DNA of 64,000 bases. Origin: Ilumatobacteraceae bacterium (GTDB lineage Bacteria > Actinomycetota > Acidimicrobiia > Acidimicrobiales > Ilumatobacteraceae). This document shows positions 56,965 through 64,000 of the stretch, piece by piece; the first letter of the stretch is position 1, and every line of letters starts with the position of its first letter. Where the stretch lies: assembly GCA_033344875.1 (NCBI GenBank), contig JAWPMO010000001.1, forward strand, positions 2,505,595-2,569,594, read 5' to 3'. The notes under the pieces were generated by a model. It was not told the origin of the DNA, did not search any database, and saw only the letters and a program-made list of their open reading frames with translations. The position numbers and the translations under genes were made by a program.

Positions 56965-57849
56965 ATGATCCCCGAACCCATCCACCCCCGTCGGCCTCGC
57001 CGACAGACCGTCGTCGTGGCCGGCGCAACCGGCTACCTCGGCCGGCATGTCGTCCGGGCGCTCCACACCGACGGCTGGTGCGTGCGTGCACTCGTCCGCG
57101 ACGAGTCCCGACTCGGCGACGCCGCCGACTACTGCGACGAGGTGTTCGTCGGCCACCCCACCGATCCGACGACGCTCGAGGGGCTCTTCGACGGTGCCGA
57201 CGCAGCGTTCTCGTCGATCGGCGTCAGATCGTTCCGCCGTCGGCCGAGGTTCCGCGACGTCGACGAGCACGCCAACCTGCACCTCGTCGAGGCGGCCGAA
57301 CGAGCCGGTGTCGGACGGTTCGTGTTCGTGTCGGTCCTCCGCGGCGACGAACTGCGTGATCGGTCGCCGCTCATGGACGCGCGCGAGCGTGTGGTCGACC
57401 GCCTGCAGGCGAGCCGAATGTCGACGACGATCATCCGCCCGACCGGGTTCTTCAACGACATCGCGGTATTCGGCGAGATGGCGGCGCGCGGGAGGGTCTG
57501 GATGATCGGTGACGACCGGACACGCCTCAACCCGATCCATGGCGCCGACCTCGCCGAGGTCGTCAGGAAGGCGTTCACCTCCGACGACACGAGCGATCGC
57601 AGCGTCGGTGGCCCCGATGTGATGACCCAGGCGGCGATCGCGGCATGTGCGTTCGAAGCGAGTGGTCGACCGGTCAAGGTGACACGGGTCCCCAGCGGCA
57701 TGGTCCGCACGATGGGGCGGCTCATCGAGCCCGTCAACGCCAACGCCGGCGCCAACCTCCGGATGTTCGCCTTGATGGGCGAAGTCGACATGGTCGGCGA
57801 CCCGGTCGGCACCCACCACCTCGCCGACGAGTTCACCGACTCGTCGTGA
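56965..57849 (+). CDS. NAD(P)-binding protein, NmrA/atypical SDR family
   Basis: A 294-residue atypical SDR. VVVAGATGYLGRHVVRALHTDG is the cofactor motif, with VRALVRDES as the strand-2 region. AAFSSIGVRSF, FVFVSVLRGDELRD and TTIIRPTGFFNDI follow. The YxxxK dyad is not apparent, as in NmrA-like sensors and NADH-ubiquinone 39 kDa-type proteins. GAGAGGA precedes the ATG, 28 bp after the permease, so it is likely the third gene of the transporter operon. Redox-sensing or reductase roles are both possible. Confidence 0.87.
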   Translation: MIPEPIHPRRPRRQTVVVAGATGYLGRHVVRALHTDGWCVRALVRDESRLGDAADYCDEVFVGHPTDPTTLEGLFDGADAAFSSIGVRSFRRRPRFRDVDEHANLHLVEAAERAGVGRFVFVSVLRGDELRDRSPLMDARERVVDRLQASRMSTTIIRPTGFFNDIAVFGEMAARGRVWMIGDDRTRLNPIHGADLAEVVRKAFTSDDTSDRSVGGPDVMTQAAIAACAFEASGRPVKVTRVPSGMVRTMGRLIEPVNANAGANLRMFALMGEVDMVGDPVGTHHLADEFTDSS

Positions 57850-57914
57850 CGTCCGGGGCGAACTGGGTTCGCGACTTCCGAGTGGGAGGCCGCGAGCTCA
57901 ACTCGCCGTCACGG

Positions 57915-57932
57915 GCTGCTCGGCCGAGCAGC
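57915..57932. terminator. Perfect palindromic hairpin after the transporter operon
   Basis: GCTGCTCGGCCGAGCAGC, an 18-bp perfect palindrome 66 bp past the NmrA-like gene stop. It has no T-run. The rest of the 241-bp gap to the next gene shows no clear coding signal. Confidence 0.4.
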
Positions 57933-58090
57933 GGAGTCCGAACCGCACAAGATCCAGGCCGAACGCGTACCCGATTCAACCGCGCACCGGCGCCGTCTCC
58001 GACGAGCAGCAACCGTGGGGACACAGACGTGCTGATAGCGGACGGCTTGGCTCGGCCGATCGATTGCACGTTCTGTGCGGCTCACGCCCG

Positions 58091-58447
58091 TCAGTCGCCT
58101 GGTTCGGTCGGCTCCTCGCTCTGGTAGCCGTCGCTGTACCGGACCGTGAAGTCGCCGTGCTCGGAGTCCGCGTTCGGCCTCGGAGGTTCCGGGAACTCGA
58201 TGCTGGCAACGCAACCATCCCCGAGATTCACCACGGCAGCAAACGTGAGGCCGTTCTCGATCACGTACGGGTACACCCTTGCGGCACGCTCTTCTCCGCC
58301 GTCGTACTCGAACGAGCAACCGGGCCGGTCGGGTCGTGGGAGCCCGATGTCGTACACCGGAGCATCAGCGGCGACATGATTCGGCAACCAGCCCTCGCCC
58401 CGGAGCACCGTGAACGCGCGAGCGGTAACCGGCACGACCGCTCGCAC
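58091..58447 (-). CDS. Hypothetical protein
   Basis: A 118-residue ORF with a protein-like composition (FTVLRGEGWLPNHVAADAPVYDIGL, then AARVYPYVIENGLTFAAVVNLGDG and an acidic tail). I recognise no family, no signal peptide and no membrane segment. GTG start without a clear ribosome-binding site. It lies in the less dense region between the transporter operon and the toxin-antitoxin pair. It may be real or a remnant. Confidence 0.45.
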   Translation of the reverse strand: MRAVVPVTARAFTVLRGEGWLPNHVAADAPVYDIGLPRPDRPGCSFEYDGGEERAARVYPYVIENGLTFAAVVNLGDGCVASIEFPEPPRPNADSEHGDFTVRYSDGYQSEEPTEPGD

Positions 58448-58577
58448 CGCCTCGCTCGGTATCGGCGCCCGGCACTTCGTCGCACGTTTCCGCGCAGTCG
58501 TCGCTGGCGTCTGTGCCTGATTGAGTCGACAGGTGCGTTGCGGCGGCTGTCGTAGCGTCGATGTTCTGAGCCGGCTG

Positions 58578-58979
58578 TCAACTCCCGAAGGTGACCCGAT
58601 CTCTGAGCCAGCCGGCGAGCCACTTCTCCTCGACGTCGCGTGCAGCGACGGCGATCATTGCGTCGACAGCCTCATCGGTGTCGGGTTGTGAGTCGTTCCA
58701 CGATCCGTCGTTGAGATCGACGAACAATACGAGGCAGGCCCACGCTGCTCGCTTGTTACCGTCAGGAAGCGGATGGTTCCAGGCGATCCGACAGGCGAGT
58801 ACCGCAGCCTTGTCGTAGACATCCGGGTAGAAGTCGGTGTCGTCGAAGCCGGCCTGGGGCGCATGGAGCGCAGAATCGGCGAGATCGACACGACTCGCCT
58901 TGATCAGCGTCGCGGCGTCGACTCCGGTGACGAGTTCGGAGAGAAGCCAGAACTCAGCAAGGCTGAGGTAGCGGGTCAC
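58578..58979 (-). CDS. Doc-like (Fic fold) toxin
   Basis: A 133-residue death-on-curing type protein. The Fic-family active-site loop reads NHPLPDGNKRAAW (H-P-x-x-D-G-N-K-R). The Lys in place of the Fic Gly is the Doc hallmark, and Doc phosphorylates EF-Tu. YLSLAEFWLLSELVTGVD and DVYDKAAVLACRIAW are also Doc-like. It follows the antitoxin gene with an ATGA overlap, the usual toxin-antitoxin order. Confidence 0.88.
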   Translation of the reverse strand: MTRYLSLAEFWLLSELVTGVDAATLIKASRVDLADSALHAPQAGFDDTDFYPDVYDKAAVLACRIAWNHPLPDGNKRAAWACLVLFVDLNDGSWNDSQPDTDEAVDAMIAVAARDVEEKWLAGWLRDRVTFGS

Positions 58980-59185
58980 TTCGCGAGTCGGTCGAGGATC
59001 TCTCGGTCGCGCTCGAGCAGCTTCTTCGCGCGGGCGGTGAAGTTGTCGTCGGCTCGCACCCGTTCGATCTCGGCGGCAAGCGAGTCGATGATGAGTTGGT
59101 TGACGCTGTCGCCGCGCACTCGTGCGACGGCTTCGGCGTCGTCGGCGAGGTCGTCGGGCAACCGAACAGTGGTCTGCTTCGTCAT
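58976..59185 (-). CDS. Ribbon-helix-helix antitoxin
   Basis: A 69-residue protein: TVRLPDDLADDAEAVARVRGDSVNQLIIDSLAAEIERVR is a ribbon-helix-helix DNA-binding region, followed by a charged helical tail (RAKKLLERDREILDRLAK) that could wrap the toxin. The classical Doc partner is Phd; an RHH partner is less usual. It probably represses its own promoter through the TGATATCA palindrome (59193-59200) just upstream. Confidence 0.82.
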   Translation of the reverse strand: MTKQTTVRLPDDLADDAEAVARVRGDSVNQLIIDSLAAEIERVRADDNFTARAKKLLERDREILDRLAK

Positions 59186-59192
59186 GACATCA

Positions 59193-59200
59193 TGATATCA
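59193..59200. promoter_or_regulatory. Palindrome TGATATCA, probable toxin-antitoxin operator
   Basis: An 8-bp perfect palindrome inside an AT-richer patch (CATCATGATATCACGATG) starting 8 bp upstream of the antitoxin ATG. Such a site would suit RHH autoregulation. Confidence 0.45.
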
Positions 59201-59378
59201 CGATGCGCAAGCGCAATATCGACACCCCTGCCGTGCTCCGCAGGAAGCGGTACCCGTCATTCTGTGCGGTGGTCTGTTGGCCAGCGGATGAGACGGGGCC
59301 GTGTGCGCGGTTGAACCGGTCACGAAGGCGAGTTCGAAGAGACCGCCCGGCAAAGCGAAGGGCGGTCGATCGGTGCGC

Positions 59379-59705
59379 TCACCTCGACAGCACCTTGTCG
59401 ATCTGTCGCTGCTCCCAGGTCGACGAGGACGCAGTCGGCCGGTTCAGCCGGACCACGAGACCGTGGACGGCGATGCCGAGACCCCAGCCGATGAACGCCC
59501 AGGCCGACCACCACGACCGCCACTCGCCAGCGATGCCGGCACCGAGGTTGGTGGCCAGGTTCACGAGGAAGATGATCACCATTCCGCCGGCGAACACGCC
59601 GGCGTGGACGTAGAACGCCTGCAGCTGGCGCACGAAGAGCCGTGCCGCTTCGGCGGTTGGCTGGTCGGCCGGCTCAGCCGGCTGTTGGGGAGTGGGGTGG
59701 TTCAT
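59379..59705 (-). CDS. 2TM domain-containing protein
   Basis: A 108-residue protein with a Pro/Gln-rich N-terminal 25 residues, then the 2TM domain: ARLFVRQLQAFYVHAGVFAGGMVIIFLVNL (TM1) and WWSAWAFIGWGLGIAVHGLVV (TM2). Such domains often accompany LytTR or histidine kinases, but here it stands alone. It is the last gene of the operon divergent from the regulator at 62164, 45 bp after the DUF4386 gene. Function unknown. Confidence 0.8.
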   Translation of the reverse strand: MNHPTPQQPAEPADQPTAEAARLFVRQLQAFYVHAGVFAGGMVIIFLVNLATNLGAGIAGEWRSWWSAWAFIGWGLGIAVHGLVVRLNRPTASSSTWEQRQIDKVLSR

Positions 59706-59750
59706 GGTGGGCTTTCCGTGTCGGTGGGATGTCGTCGGGGCGGCGACCGC

Positions 59751-60500
59751 TCAGGCGGCCCGCTGGCGGTGGGCCCGGGTGAGGAGCCAGAGTCCGAACC
59801 ATCCTTCGGCGATCACCGATGGCAGCGCGACCATGACGAGGAATGTGTCGGCGTGGTCGGCGTAGTTCGCGAGGACGGTGTGGGCCGTGGTGTCGATGAT
59901 GTAGGCGGCGCCGGCCACGATCATCAGGTGGCCCAGCCAGCGTGGAGTCTCGGTCGATCGGGCGGCGAGGAAGCCGAGCACGATCAGGTGGAGTCCGAAC
60001 GCAGCGAGACCGATCATCCAGGCGGAGTTGAAGAGTTCGAGACCGGCGTACGCCTGGGCGTTGCGTTCGGCCGAGCTCATCACGTCGGCGACTGCGGCGG
60101 AGTCGTAGAAGACGAGGGCCTGGAAGAAGAACACGGCGGCGACGCCGAGCAACACCGTGTACACGAGGCGCGACCAGGCCGCGACGAGCGACAGGTCGTG
60201 GTGCTGGGCTCGGAACACGATGTGCAGTGCCCATGCGACGACGATGTCGATGAGGAAGATGGCCACGAAGGCCAGGAGGCCGAACCGGAACAGCGTGTTC
60301 GATTCGGCGATGTTGATCGCGGTGGCCTGGGCGTCGTCGGTGACGACCAGTCCTTCTCGGACGAAGAAGTTGGCGAACACGGCGAGGCCGAACAGCAGGA
60401 CGTAGCCGACCCCGGCGATCATGGCGGCTCGTCGTGGCGCGATGCCCGGGCTCTTCACCGTCTCGTGTGTGAGATCGGGTGTCAACATCGTGGTGGTCAT
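59751..60500 (-). CDS. DUF4386 family membrane protein
   Basis: A 249-residue protein with about six membrane helices. AAMIAGVGYVLLFGLAVFANFFVREGLV, FRFGLLAFVAIFLIDIVVAWALHIVFR and GLHLIVLGFLAAR match DUF4386. It is comparable to the gene at 50059 in the other module. ATGA overlap with the small membrane gene upstream; GAAGGAGC precedes the ATG. Function unknown. Confidence 0.82.
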   Translation of the reverse strand: MTTTMLTPDLTHETVKSPGIAPRRAAMIAGVGYVLLFGLAVFANFFVREGLVVTDDAQATAINIAESNTLFRFGLLAFVAIFLIDIVVAWALHIVFRAQHHDLSLVAAWSRLVYTVLLGVAAVFFFQALVFYDSAAVADVMSSAERNAQAYAGLELFNSAWMIGLAAFGLHLIVLGFLAARSTETPRWLGHLMIVAGAAYIIDTTAHTVLANYADHADTFLVMVALPSVIAEGWFGLWLLTRAHRQRAA

Positions 60501-60739
60501 CGCTTGCTCCTTCGAGAGTCGGTATTCGGATCGAGTCGGGTCTTCAGTGCGGTGAGCGGGCCGACGGTGGTGGCGATCCACAGCGCCAGCGGCCATGCCA
60601 CCTCGTCGGTTGCGAAGATGACGATGGCCCAGGCGGCGGACAGGCCGAGCCACATCCATGGCAGGGATGCCACGACGCGGGTCCGGAACGTCACCGTGTC
60701 AGCGGCGTCCTCCGTCGACACGGGCCGTTCACTCGACAT
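60497..60739 (-). CDS. Small two-helix membrane protein
   Basis: An 80-residue protein with two hydrophobic segments (VVASLPWMWLGLSAAWAIVIF, WPLALWIATTVGPLTAL) and a basic C-terminus. The start lies inside the end of the oxidoreductase gene (11-bp overlap) and the stop overlaps the DUF4386 start by 4 bp. No family recognised. Confidence 0.7.
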   Translation of the reverse strand: MSSERPVSTEDAADTVTFRTRVVASLPWMWLGLSAAWAIVIFATDEVAWPLALWIATTVGPLTALKTRLDPNTDSRRSKR

Positions 60740-62048
60740 GGTCGGCTCCGTCGTCACGAACGACGACGACGGTCTTGCCGGTCGCCTTGCCGCTGTCGAG
60801 CTGCGCGATGCCGGCGGCGGCATCGGCGAGCGGGTGGCTGGCTTGCACCGCTGGCACGACCGCTCCGGTGGCGAGGTGCTCGGCGAGCCGCTCCATACGG
60901 GAGGGGTTCGTGGTGCTCACGAACATCGTGAGTCGCTGCTCGACGAACGGTGACAGCATCACGGCTCGGAGTTGGCGGCCGATGCCGCCGGTGAAGCGGT
61001 TGCCGCCTTCGCCGCCGACGATGACGAGCGTCCCGGTCGTGGTCAGGACGCTGCGAAGGCGCCTGACGCTGTTGCGGCCGCCGATGTCGATGATGAGGTC
61101 GTAGCGCTGGTCGGTGGCGGTGAAATCCTCTGCGGTGTAGTCGACGACGTGATCGGCGCCGAGGGAACGCATGAAGTCGAGGTTCCGGGTGCTCGCGACT
61201 GCGGTCACCTCGGCGCCGACGGCCTTGGCGATCTGCACCGCGAAGCTGCCGACACCACCGGAGGCCCCGACGATCAGCACGTGCTGACCGGCCTGGGCGT
61301 CCCCGATGTCGCTCACCGCCTGCAGAGCGGTGACTCCGGACACGGGTACGGCGGCCGCCTGTTCGAAGCTCACATTCGCCGGCTTGACGGTCAGCTTGTC
61401 CTGATGAGCGGTCGTGTACTCGGCCAGCGAGCCGTCGGCGAGGCCGAAGACTTCGTCGCCGGGGACGAACCGGGTGACCTTCGATCCGACGGCCACGACT
61501 CGACCGGCGACGTCGAGGCCGGGAATGGTCTGCTTCGGCCGGGTGAGCCCGAAACCGATGAACCGGATCAGGTACGGGGTGCCGGACATGAGGTGGCAGG
61601 TGCCTCGATCGACTCCTGCGGCAACCACCTCGATCAGCACTTCGTCGGGCTTCGGCTCCGGTCGGGCGACGACGTCGAATGAGAGCACGTCGGCCGAGCC
61701 GTATCGGTCCTGGGTGATGGCGTGCATCTGTGTTGCGCTGAGGCGATCGGCGTCGGTCTGTTCGTGGTTGGGTTGTTCTTGGATGGTCATGTTGTTCCTG
61801 TCGGTCGAGGTGTCGATGGCGGGTACGGGTGGCGGGGCGATGGAGATGATGTCGATGTTGACGGAGGTGAGGTGGGCCACGATTCCGTGGAGGTGGGCAG
61901 GATCACCGACGTCTCCAACGAGGCGGGTCACGCCGTCGTCCGCTGTGTCGGACGGGGCGTCGATCGTGAAGTCGTCGAGGAGCGGCCGAAGCAGACGGCG
62001 ACTCGGTCGGCCCCGCAGCACGATCTCGTAGGTGGTGGGTTCTGCCAT
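60729..62048 (-). CDS. ACT-like domain fused to zinc-independent MDR oxidoreductase
   Basis: One uninterrupted 439-residue frame. Residues 1-75 (YEIVLRGRPSRRLLRPLLDDFTID to VNIDIISIAPP) are homologous to the separate 94-residue protein at 50772. After a polar linker (about 76-110), residues 108-439 are a quinone-oxidoreductase-like MDR: QDRYGSADVLSFDVVARP, VAAGVDRGTCHLMSG, PGLDVAGRVVAVGSKVTRFVPGDEVFG, VLIVGASGGVGSFAVQIAKAVGAEV (NADPH motif). No zinc ligands. An internal ATG at 61790 (AGGAAC upstream) could also start the oxidoreductase alone. Divergent from the regulator at 62164. Confidence 0.85.
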   Translation of the reverse strand: MAEPTTYEIVLRGRPSRRLLRPLLDDFTIDAPSDTADDGVTRLVGDVGDPAHLHGIVAHLTSVNIDIISIAPPPVPAIDTSTDRNNMTIQEQPNHEQTDADRLSATQMHAITQDRYGSADVLSFDVVARPEPKPDEVLIEVVAAGVDRGTCHLMSGTPYLIRFIGFGLTRPKQTIPGLDVAGRVVAVGSKVTRFVPGDEVFGLADGSLAEYTTAHQDKLTVKPANVSFEQAAAVPVSGVTALQAVSDIGDAQAGQHVLIVGASGGVGSFAVQIAKAVGAEVTAVASTRNLDFMRSLGADHVVDYTAEDFTATDQRYDLIIDIGGRNSVRRLRSVLTTTGTLVIVGGEGGNRFTGGIGRQLRAVMLSPFVEQRLTMFVSTTNPSRMERLAEHLATGAVVPAVQASHPLADAAAGIAQLDSGKATGKTVVVVRDDGADHVE

Positions 62049-62096
62049 GACTCCATGCTGCAGTCCGCTGGTACCAGGCGGCCTCCTACGATCCGT

Positions 62097-62116
62097 GATC
62101 TCACCCGGGTGAGATC
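62097..62116. promoter_or_regulatory. 20-bp perfect palindrome, copy 2 of the CTCACCCGGGTGAG element
   Basis: GATCTCACCCGGGTGAGATC, fully symmetrical, in the 115-bp intergenic region between the fusion gene and the second regulator. Its placement relative to both start codons is nearly the same as for copy 1 at 51108. Confidence 0.85.
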
Positions 62117-62150
62117 GGTGGACGGTCAGGAGCTGCGTTCGCCCGCGATC

Positions 62151-62156
62151 TATGGT
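62151..62156 (+). promoter_or_regulatory. Leaderless -10 element (TATGGT) for the second LuxR-family regulator
   Basis: TATGGT ends 7 nt before the ATG at 62164; there is no ribosome-binding site and no clear -35, as for the paralogue at 51166. Confidence 0.5.
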
Positions 62157-62163
62157 CGAAGCC

Positions 62164-64000
62164 ATGGCCGGGCACGGAGACAGCGGATTGGCAGCGACGA
62201 AGCTCGTGCCACCGACGCTGCCCGACCGGCTGGTTCAGCGGTCACGTCTGAACGATCGACTCGATGCCGGTCTGGCCGGCCGAGCCCGGTTGGTTCTGGC
62301 CAGCGCCCCGGCCGGATCCGGCAAGTCGACGCTCCTCGCGTCGTGGCTGGCGGGGCGCCCCGAGCACTCCGCCTGGTTGCAGGTCGAGGACGGCGACTCG
62401 GATCCGGCCCGGTACTGGACCTACCTGATCGCCTCCATCGCCGAAGCCGTTCCAGCGGTGGCCCGCTCGCTCGAGCAGCTCGTCAACGGTTCGGACAGCA
62501 ACGAGCAGATGCTCGTCACGGCCATGGTCAACCAGTTCGCCGATCTCGCCGAACCGTTGATCGTCGTGGTCGACGACTACCACCTGATCGACCATCCGTC
62601 GGTGCATCGCGGCATGGAGCGCCTGATCGGGCTCTGCCCGCCGACCGTCACGATCGTCGTGTCGACCCGGGTCGATCCGCCGTTTCGGCTCGGGCGACTT
62701 CGAGTCAGGAAACAGTTGACCGAGATCCGGGGCGACGACTTCCGATTCGAGGCAACCGAAGCCTCTGGTCTCCTCCTCGACCACGAGGGACGGTTCCTCG
62801 ACGAAGGCACCGTCGAACGACTGTGTCGCCGCACCGAGGGGTGGGCCGCGGGCCTCGTGCTCGCCGGGTTGTCGCTGCACCACTCGGCCGACCCCGAACA
62901 ATTCGTCGACTCGTTCCACGGGGACGATCAGTTCGTCGTCGACTACATGACCGACGAATTCCTCGCCGGGGAGGGCGAAGAACAACGGCGACGCCTGCTC
63001 GAGACCTCCGTGCTGGAGCAGTTCAACGGCCCGCTCGTCGACGCCGTCACCGAGAGCACCGGTGGCGCACAATGGTTGGCCGAAACGGCACGGGTCAACC
63101 AACTCCTGATCGGGCTCGACCGCACCGGCTCCTGGTTCCGCTATCACCACTTGTTGCGCGATCTGCTGCGGTTGGAGGCACACCAGGCCCTGGCGCCCGA
63201 GCATCTGAACGAGCTCCATCGACGAGCCGCAGCGTGGTTCGAGCGTGAAGGCGACCCGCTGCGCGCGATCGGGCACCGGCTTGCGGCGGGCGACGACCAG
63301 GCAGCGGTCCGGCTGATGTACGTGCTCGGGCCACAGCTGATCTCCGACGGCCAGATCGAGACGCTCCGCGGTCTGCTGGAACGGATCGGCGAGCCGGCGA
63401 CGACCGACCCGGCGTGCGCGCTGACGTGGGGCTGGTGCGACTACATCGGCGGTCGCTACGCCCGAGCCCACGAGTGGGTCGAGACCACCCACCGCCTCGC
63501 ATCACCCGGCTTCGACCTGGTCATCACCGCGCCGCTCCGCATGAACCTCGCGCTCGCGCACGGCGACGTCGGCGCCGCCCTGGACCTCGCCCGCGAGATG
63601 CACGCAACCGATCAGTTCGCGACCCACGGCCCGGAGCTCGCAACGACGGCCGGTGGCGTCTTCATGTGGGCCGGCCGAACCGCGGAGGCACGCGAAGTGC
63701 TCGAGATCGCCGTCGAACGGTCCGCAGCCGCCGACGTCCGAGCAACCCATGTGCTGAGCCGGATCTATCAGGCGCTCAACGACTTCGACGACAGCGGAGA
63801 CACCTCGGGAGCCGAACGGGCGCTCGACACTGCCGAGGAGTTGGCGATGAGCTCCTACTACCGGATCGCCCCGGCGTACGCGATCCGAGGACGCGGCACC
63901 GCCGACCCTGCGTCAGCTCGCGCCGATGCCGTGAAGGCGGTCGATCTGGCGCGGCGGATTCCCGGCGACCTCGCGTTGGCGTACACCCTCACCATCTGTG
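62164..64000 (+). CDS. LuxR family regulator with MalT-like ATPase, 3' end outside the window
   Basis: An open frame of 612 codons with no stop before the window ends. It parallels the regulator at 51166: LAATKLVPPTLPDRLVQRSRL, Walker A LASAPAGSGKSTLLAS, AWLQVEDGDSDPARYWTYL, Walker B PLIVVVDDYHLID, TEGWAAGLVLAGLSL, DDQFVVDYMTDEFL and WFRYHHLLRDLLRLEA. The helical-repeat domain follows to the end; the C-terminal LuxR HTH must lie beyond base 64000. It probably activates the divergent fusion operon through the 20-bp palindrome. Confidence 0.9.
   Translation, partial: MAGHGDSGLAATKLVPPTLPDRLVQRSRLNDRLDAGLAGRARLVLASAPAGSGKSTLLASWLAGRPEHSAWLQVEDGDSDPARYWTYLIASIAEAVPAVARSLEQLVNGSDSNEQMLVTAMVNQFADLAEPLIVVVDDYHLIDHPSVHRGMERLIGLCPPTVTIVVSTRVDPPFRLGRLRVRKQLTEIRGDDFRFEATEASGLLLDHEGRFLDEGTVERLCRRTEGWAAGLVLAGLSLHHSADPEQFVDSFHGDDQFVVDYMTDEFLAGEGEEQRRRLLETSVLEQFNGPLVDAVTESTGGAQWLAETARVNQLLIGLDRTGSWFRYHHLLRDLLRLEAHQALAPEHLNELHRRAAAWFEREGDPLRAIGHRLAAGDDQAAVRLMYVLGPQLISDGQIETLRGLLERIGEPATTDPACALTWGWCDYIGGRYARAHEWVETTHRLASPGFDLVITAPLRMNLALAHGDVGAALDLAREMHATDQFATHGPELATTAGGVFMWAGRTAEAREVLEIAVERSAAADVRATHVLSRIYQALNDFDDSGDTSGAERALDTAEELAMSSYYRIAPAYAIRGRGTADPASARADAVKAVDLARRIPGDLALAYTLTIC

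Noticed and set aside
54987-56981. A 664-codon minus-strand frame opposite the FtsX-type permease
   Set aside because: Low-complexity Asp/Arg/Gly composition with no motifs. The plus-strand permease has two clear FtsX domains.
57850-58090. Possible tRNA or attachment site after the transporter operon
   Set aside because: I could not form a cloverleaf or find T-loop and anticodon arms on either strand; no integrase is in the window. Only the GCTGCTCGGCCGAGCAGC palindrome stands out.

Overview
The window is about 64 kb of high-GC, gene-dense DNA. It is rich in acyl-CoA enzymes, luciferase-like (LLM) flavin/F420 oxidoreductases, SDRs, SnoaL-fold proteins and a KstR2-like TetR regulator, and most genes sit in long operons whose starts and stops overlap by 4 bp. 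This points to an actinobacterium; an Acidimicrobiia/Ilumatobacter-like lineage is my best guess, but the sequence does not prove it. I see no tRNA, rRNA, transposase, integrase, CRISPR array or replication origin, and no stretch over 300 bp without a gene.

Bases 1-42.7 kb: a catabolic island. After an SMP-30-like fragment and a MarR/MFS pair come seven transcription units, each with the same 18-bp near-palindrome (roughly ACCAAGCRNNTGCTTGGT) at its promoter: (1) a MaoC-fold gene at 2555; (2) a 12-gene minus-strand operon 15515-2989 (LLM, alpha/beta hydrolase, acyl-CoA dehydrogenase, SDR, thiolase, amidohydrolase, LLM, HMG-CoA-synthase-like/DUF35 fusion, thiolase, acyl-CoA dehydrogenase, TetR, HMG-CoA lyase); (3) divergent units at 16.6 kb, a MFE-2-like SDR to the left and to the right a seven-gene operon (CoA-transferase, MaoC, LLM, SnoaL, nitroreductase, amidohydrolase, class II aldolase); (4) a minus-strand operon 27512-22532 (LLM, acyl-CoA dehydrogenase, CoA ligase, double SnoaL); (5) a 13-gene minus-strand operon 40533-27627 running from a branched-chain-amino-acid-type ABC transporter through LLM, two CoA ligases, SnoaL, Zn-alcohol dehydrogenase and SDR to a 2-oxoacid dehydrogenase E1alpha/E1beta/E2; (6) the transporter's substrate-binding lipoprotein; (7) a stand-alone riboflavin kinase. 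I infer one regulon for uptake and CoA-dependent breakdown of an unidentified organic acid, perhaps cyclic or isoprenoid, together with supply of flavin cofactor.

Bases 42.7-49.4 kb: ordinary chromosome. Two CNNM/CorC-type membrane proteins, a frameshifted carboxymuconolactone-decarboxylase-like gene behind a structured leader, and a 1096-residue membrane PAS-GAF-GGDEF-EAL protein.

Bases 49.6-64 kb: two related regulatory modules. Each has a MalT-like LuxR-family ATPase regulator transcribed divergently from a small homologous domain protein and multi-pass membrane proteins. A palindrome built on CTCACCCGGGTGAG lies in both divergent intergenic regions, and a third copy lies upstream of a MacB-like ABC transporter operon. 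In the second module the small domain is fused in frame to a quinone-oxidoreductase-like MDR protein. A ribbon-helix-helix/Doc toxin-antitoxin pair and a small unknown gene lie between the modules. The second regulator runs off the end of the window.
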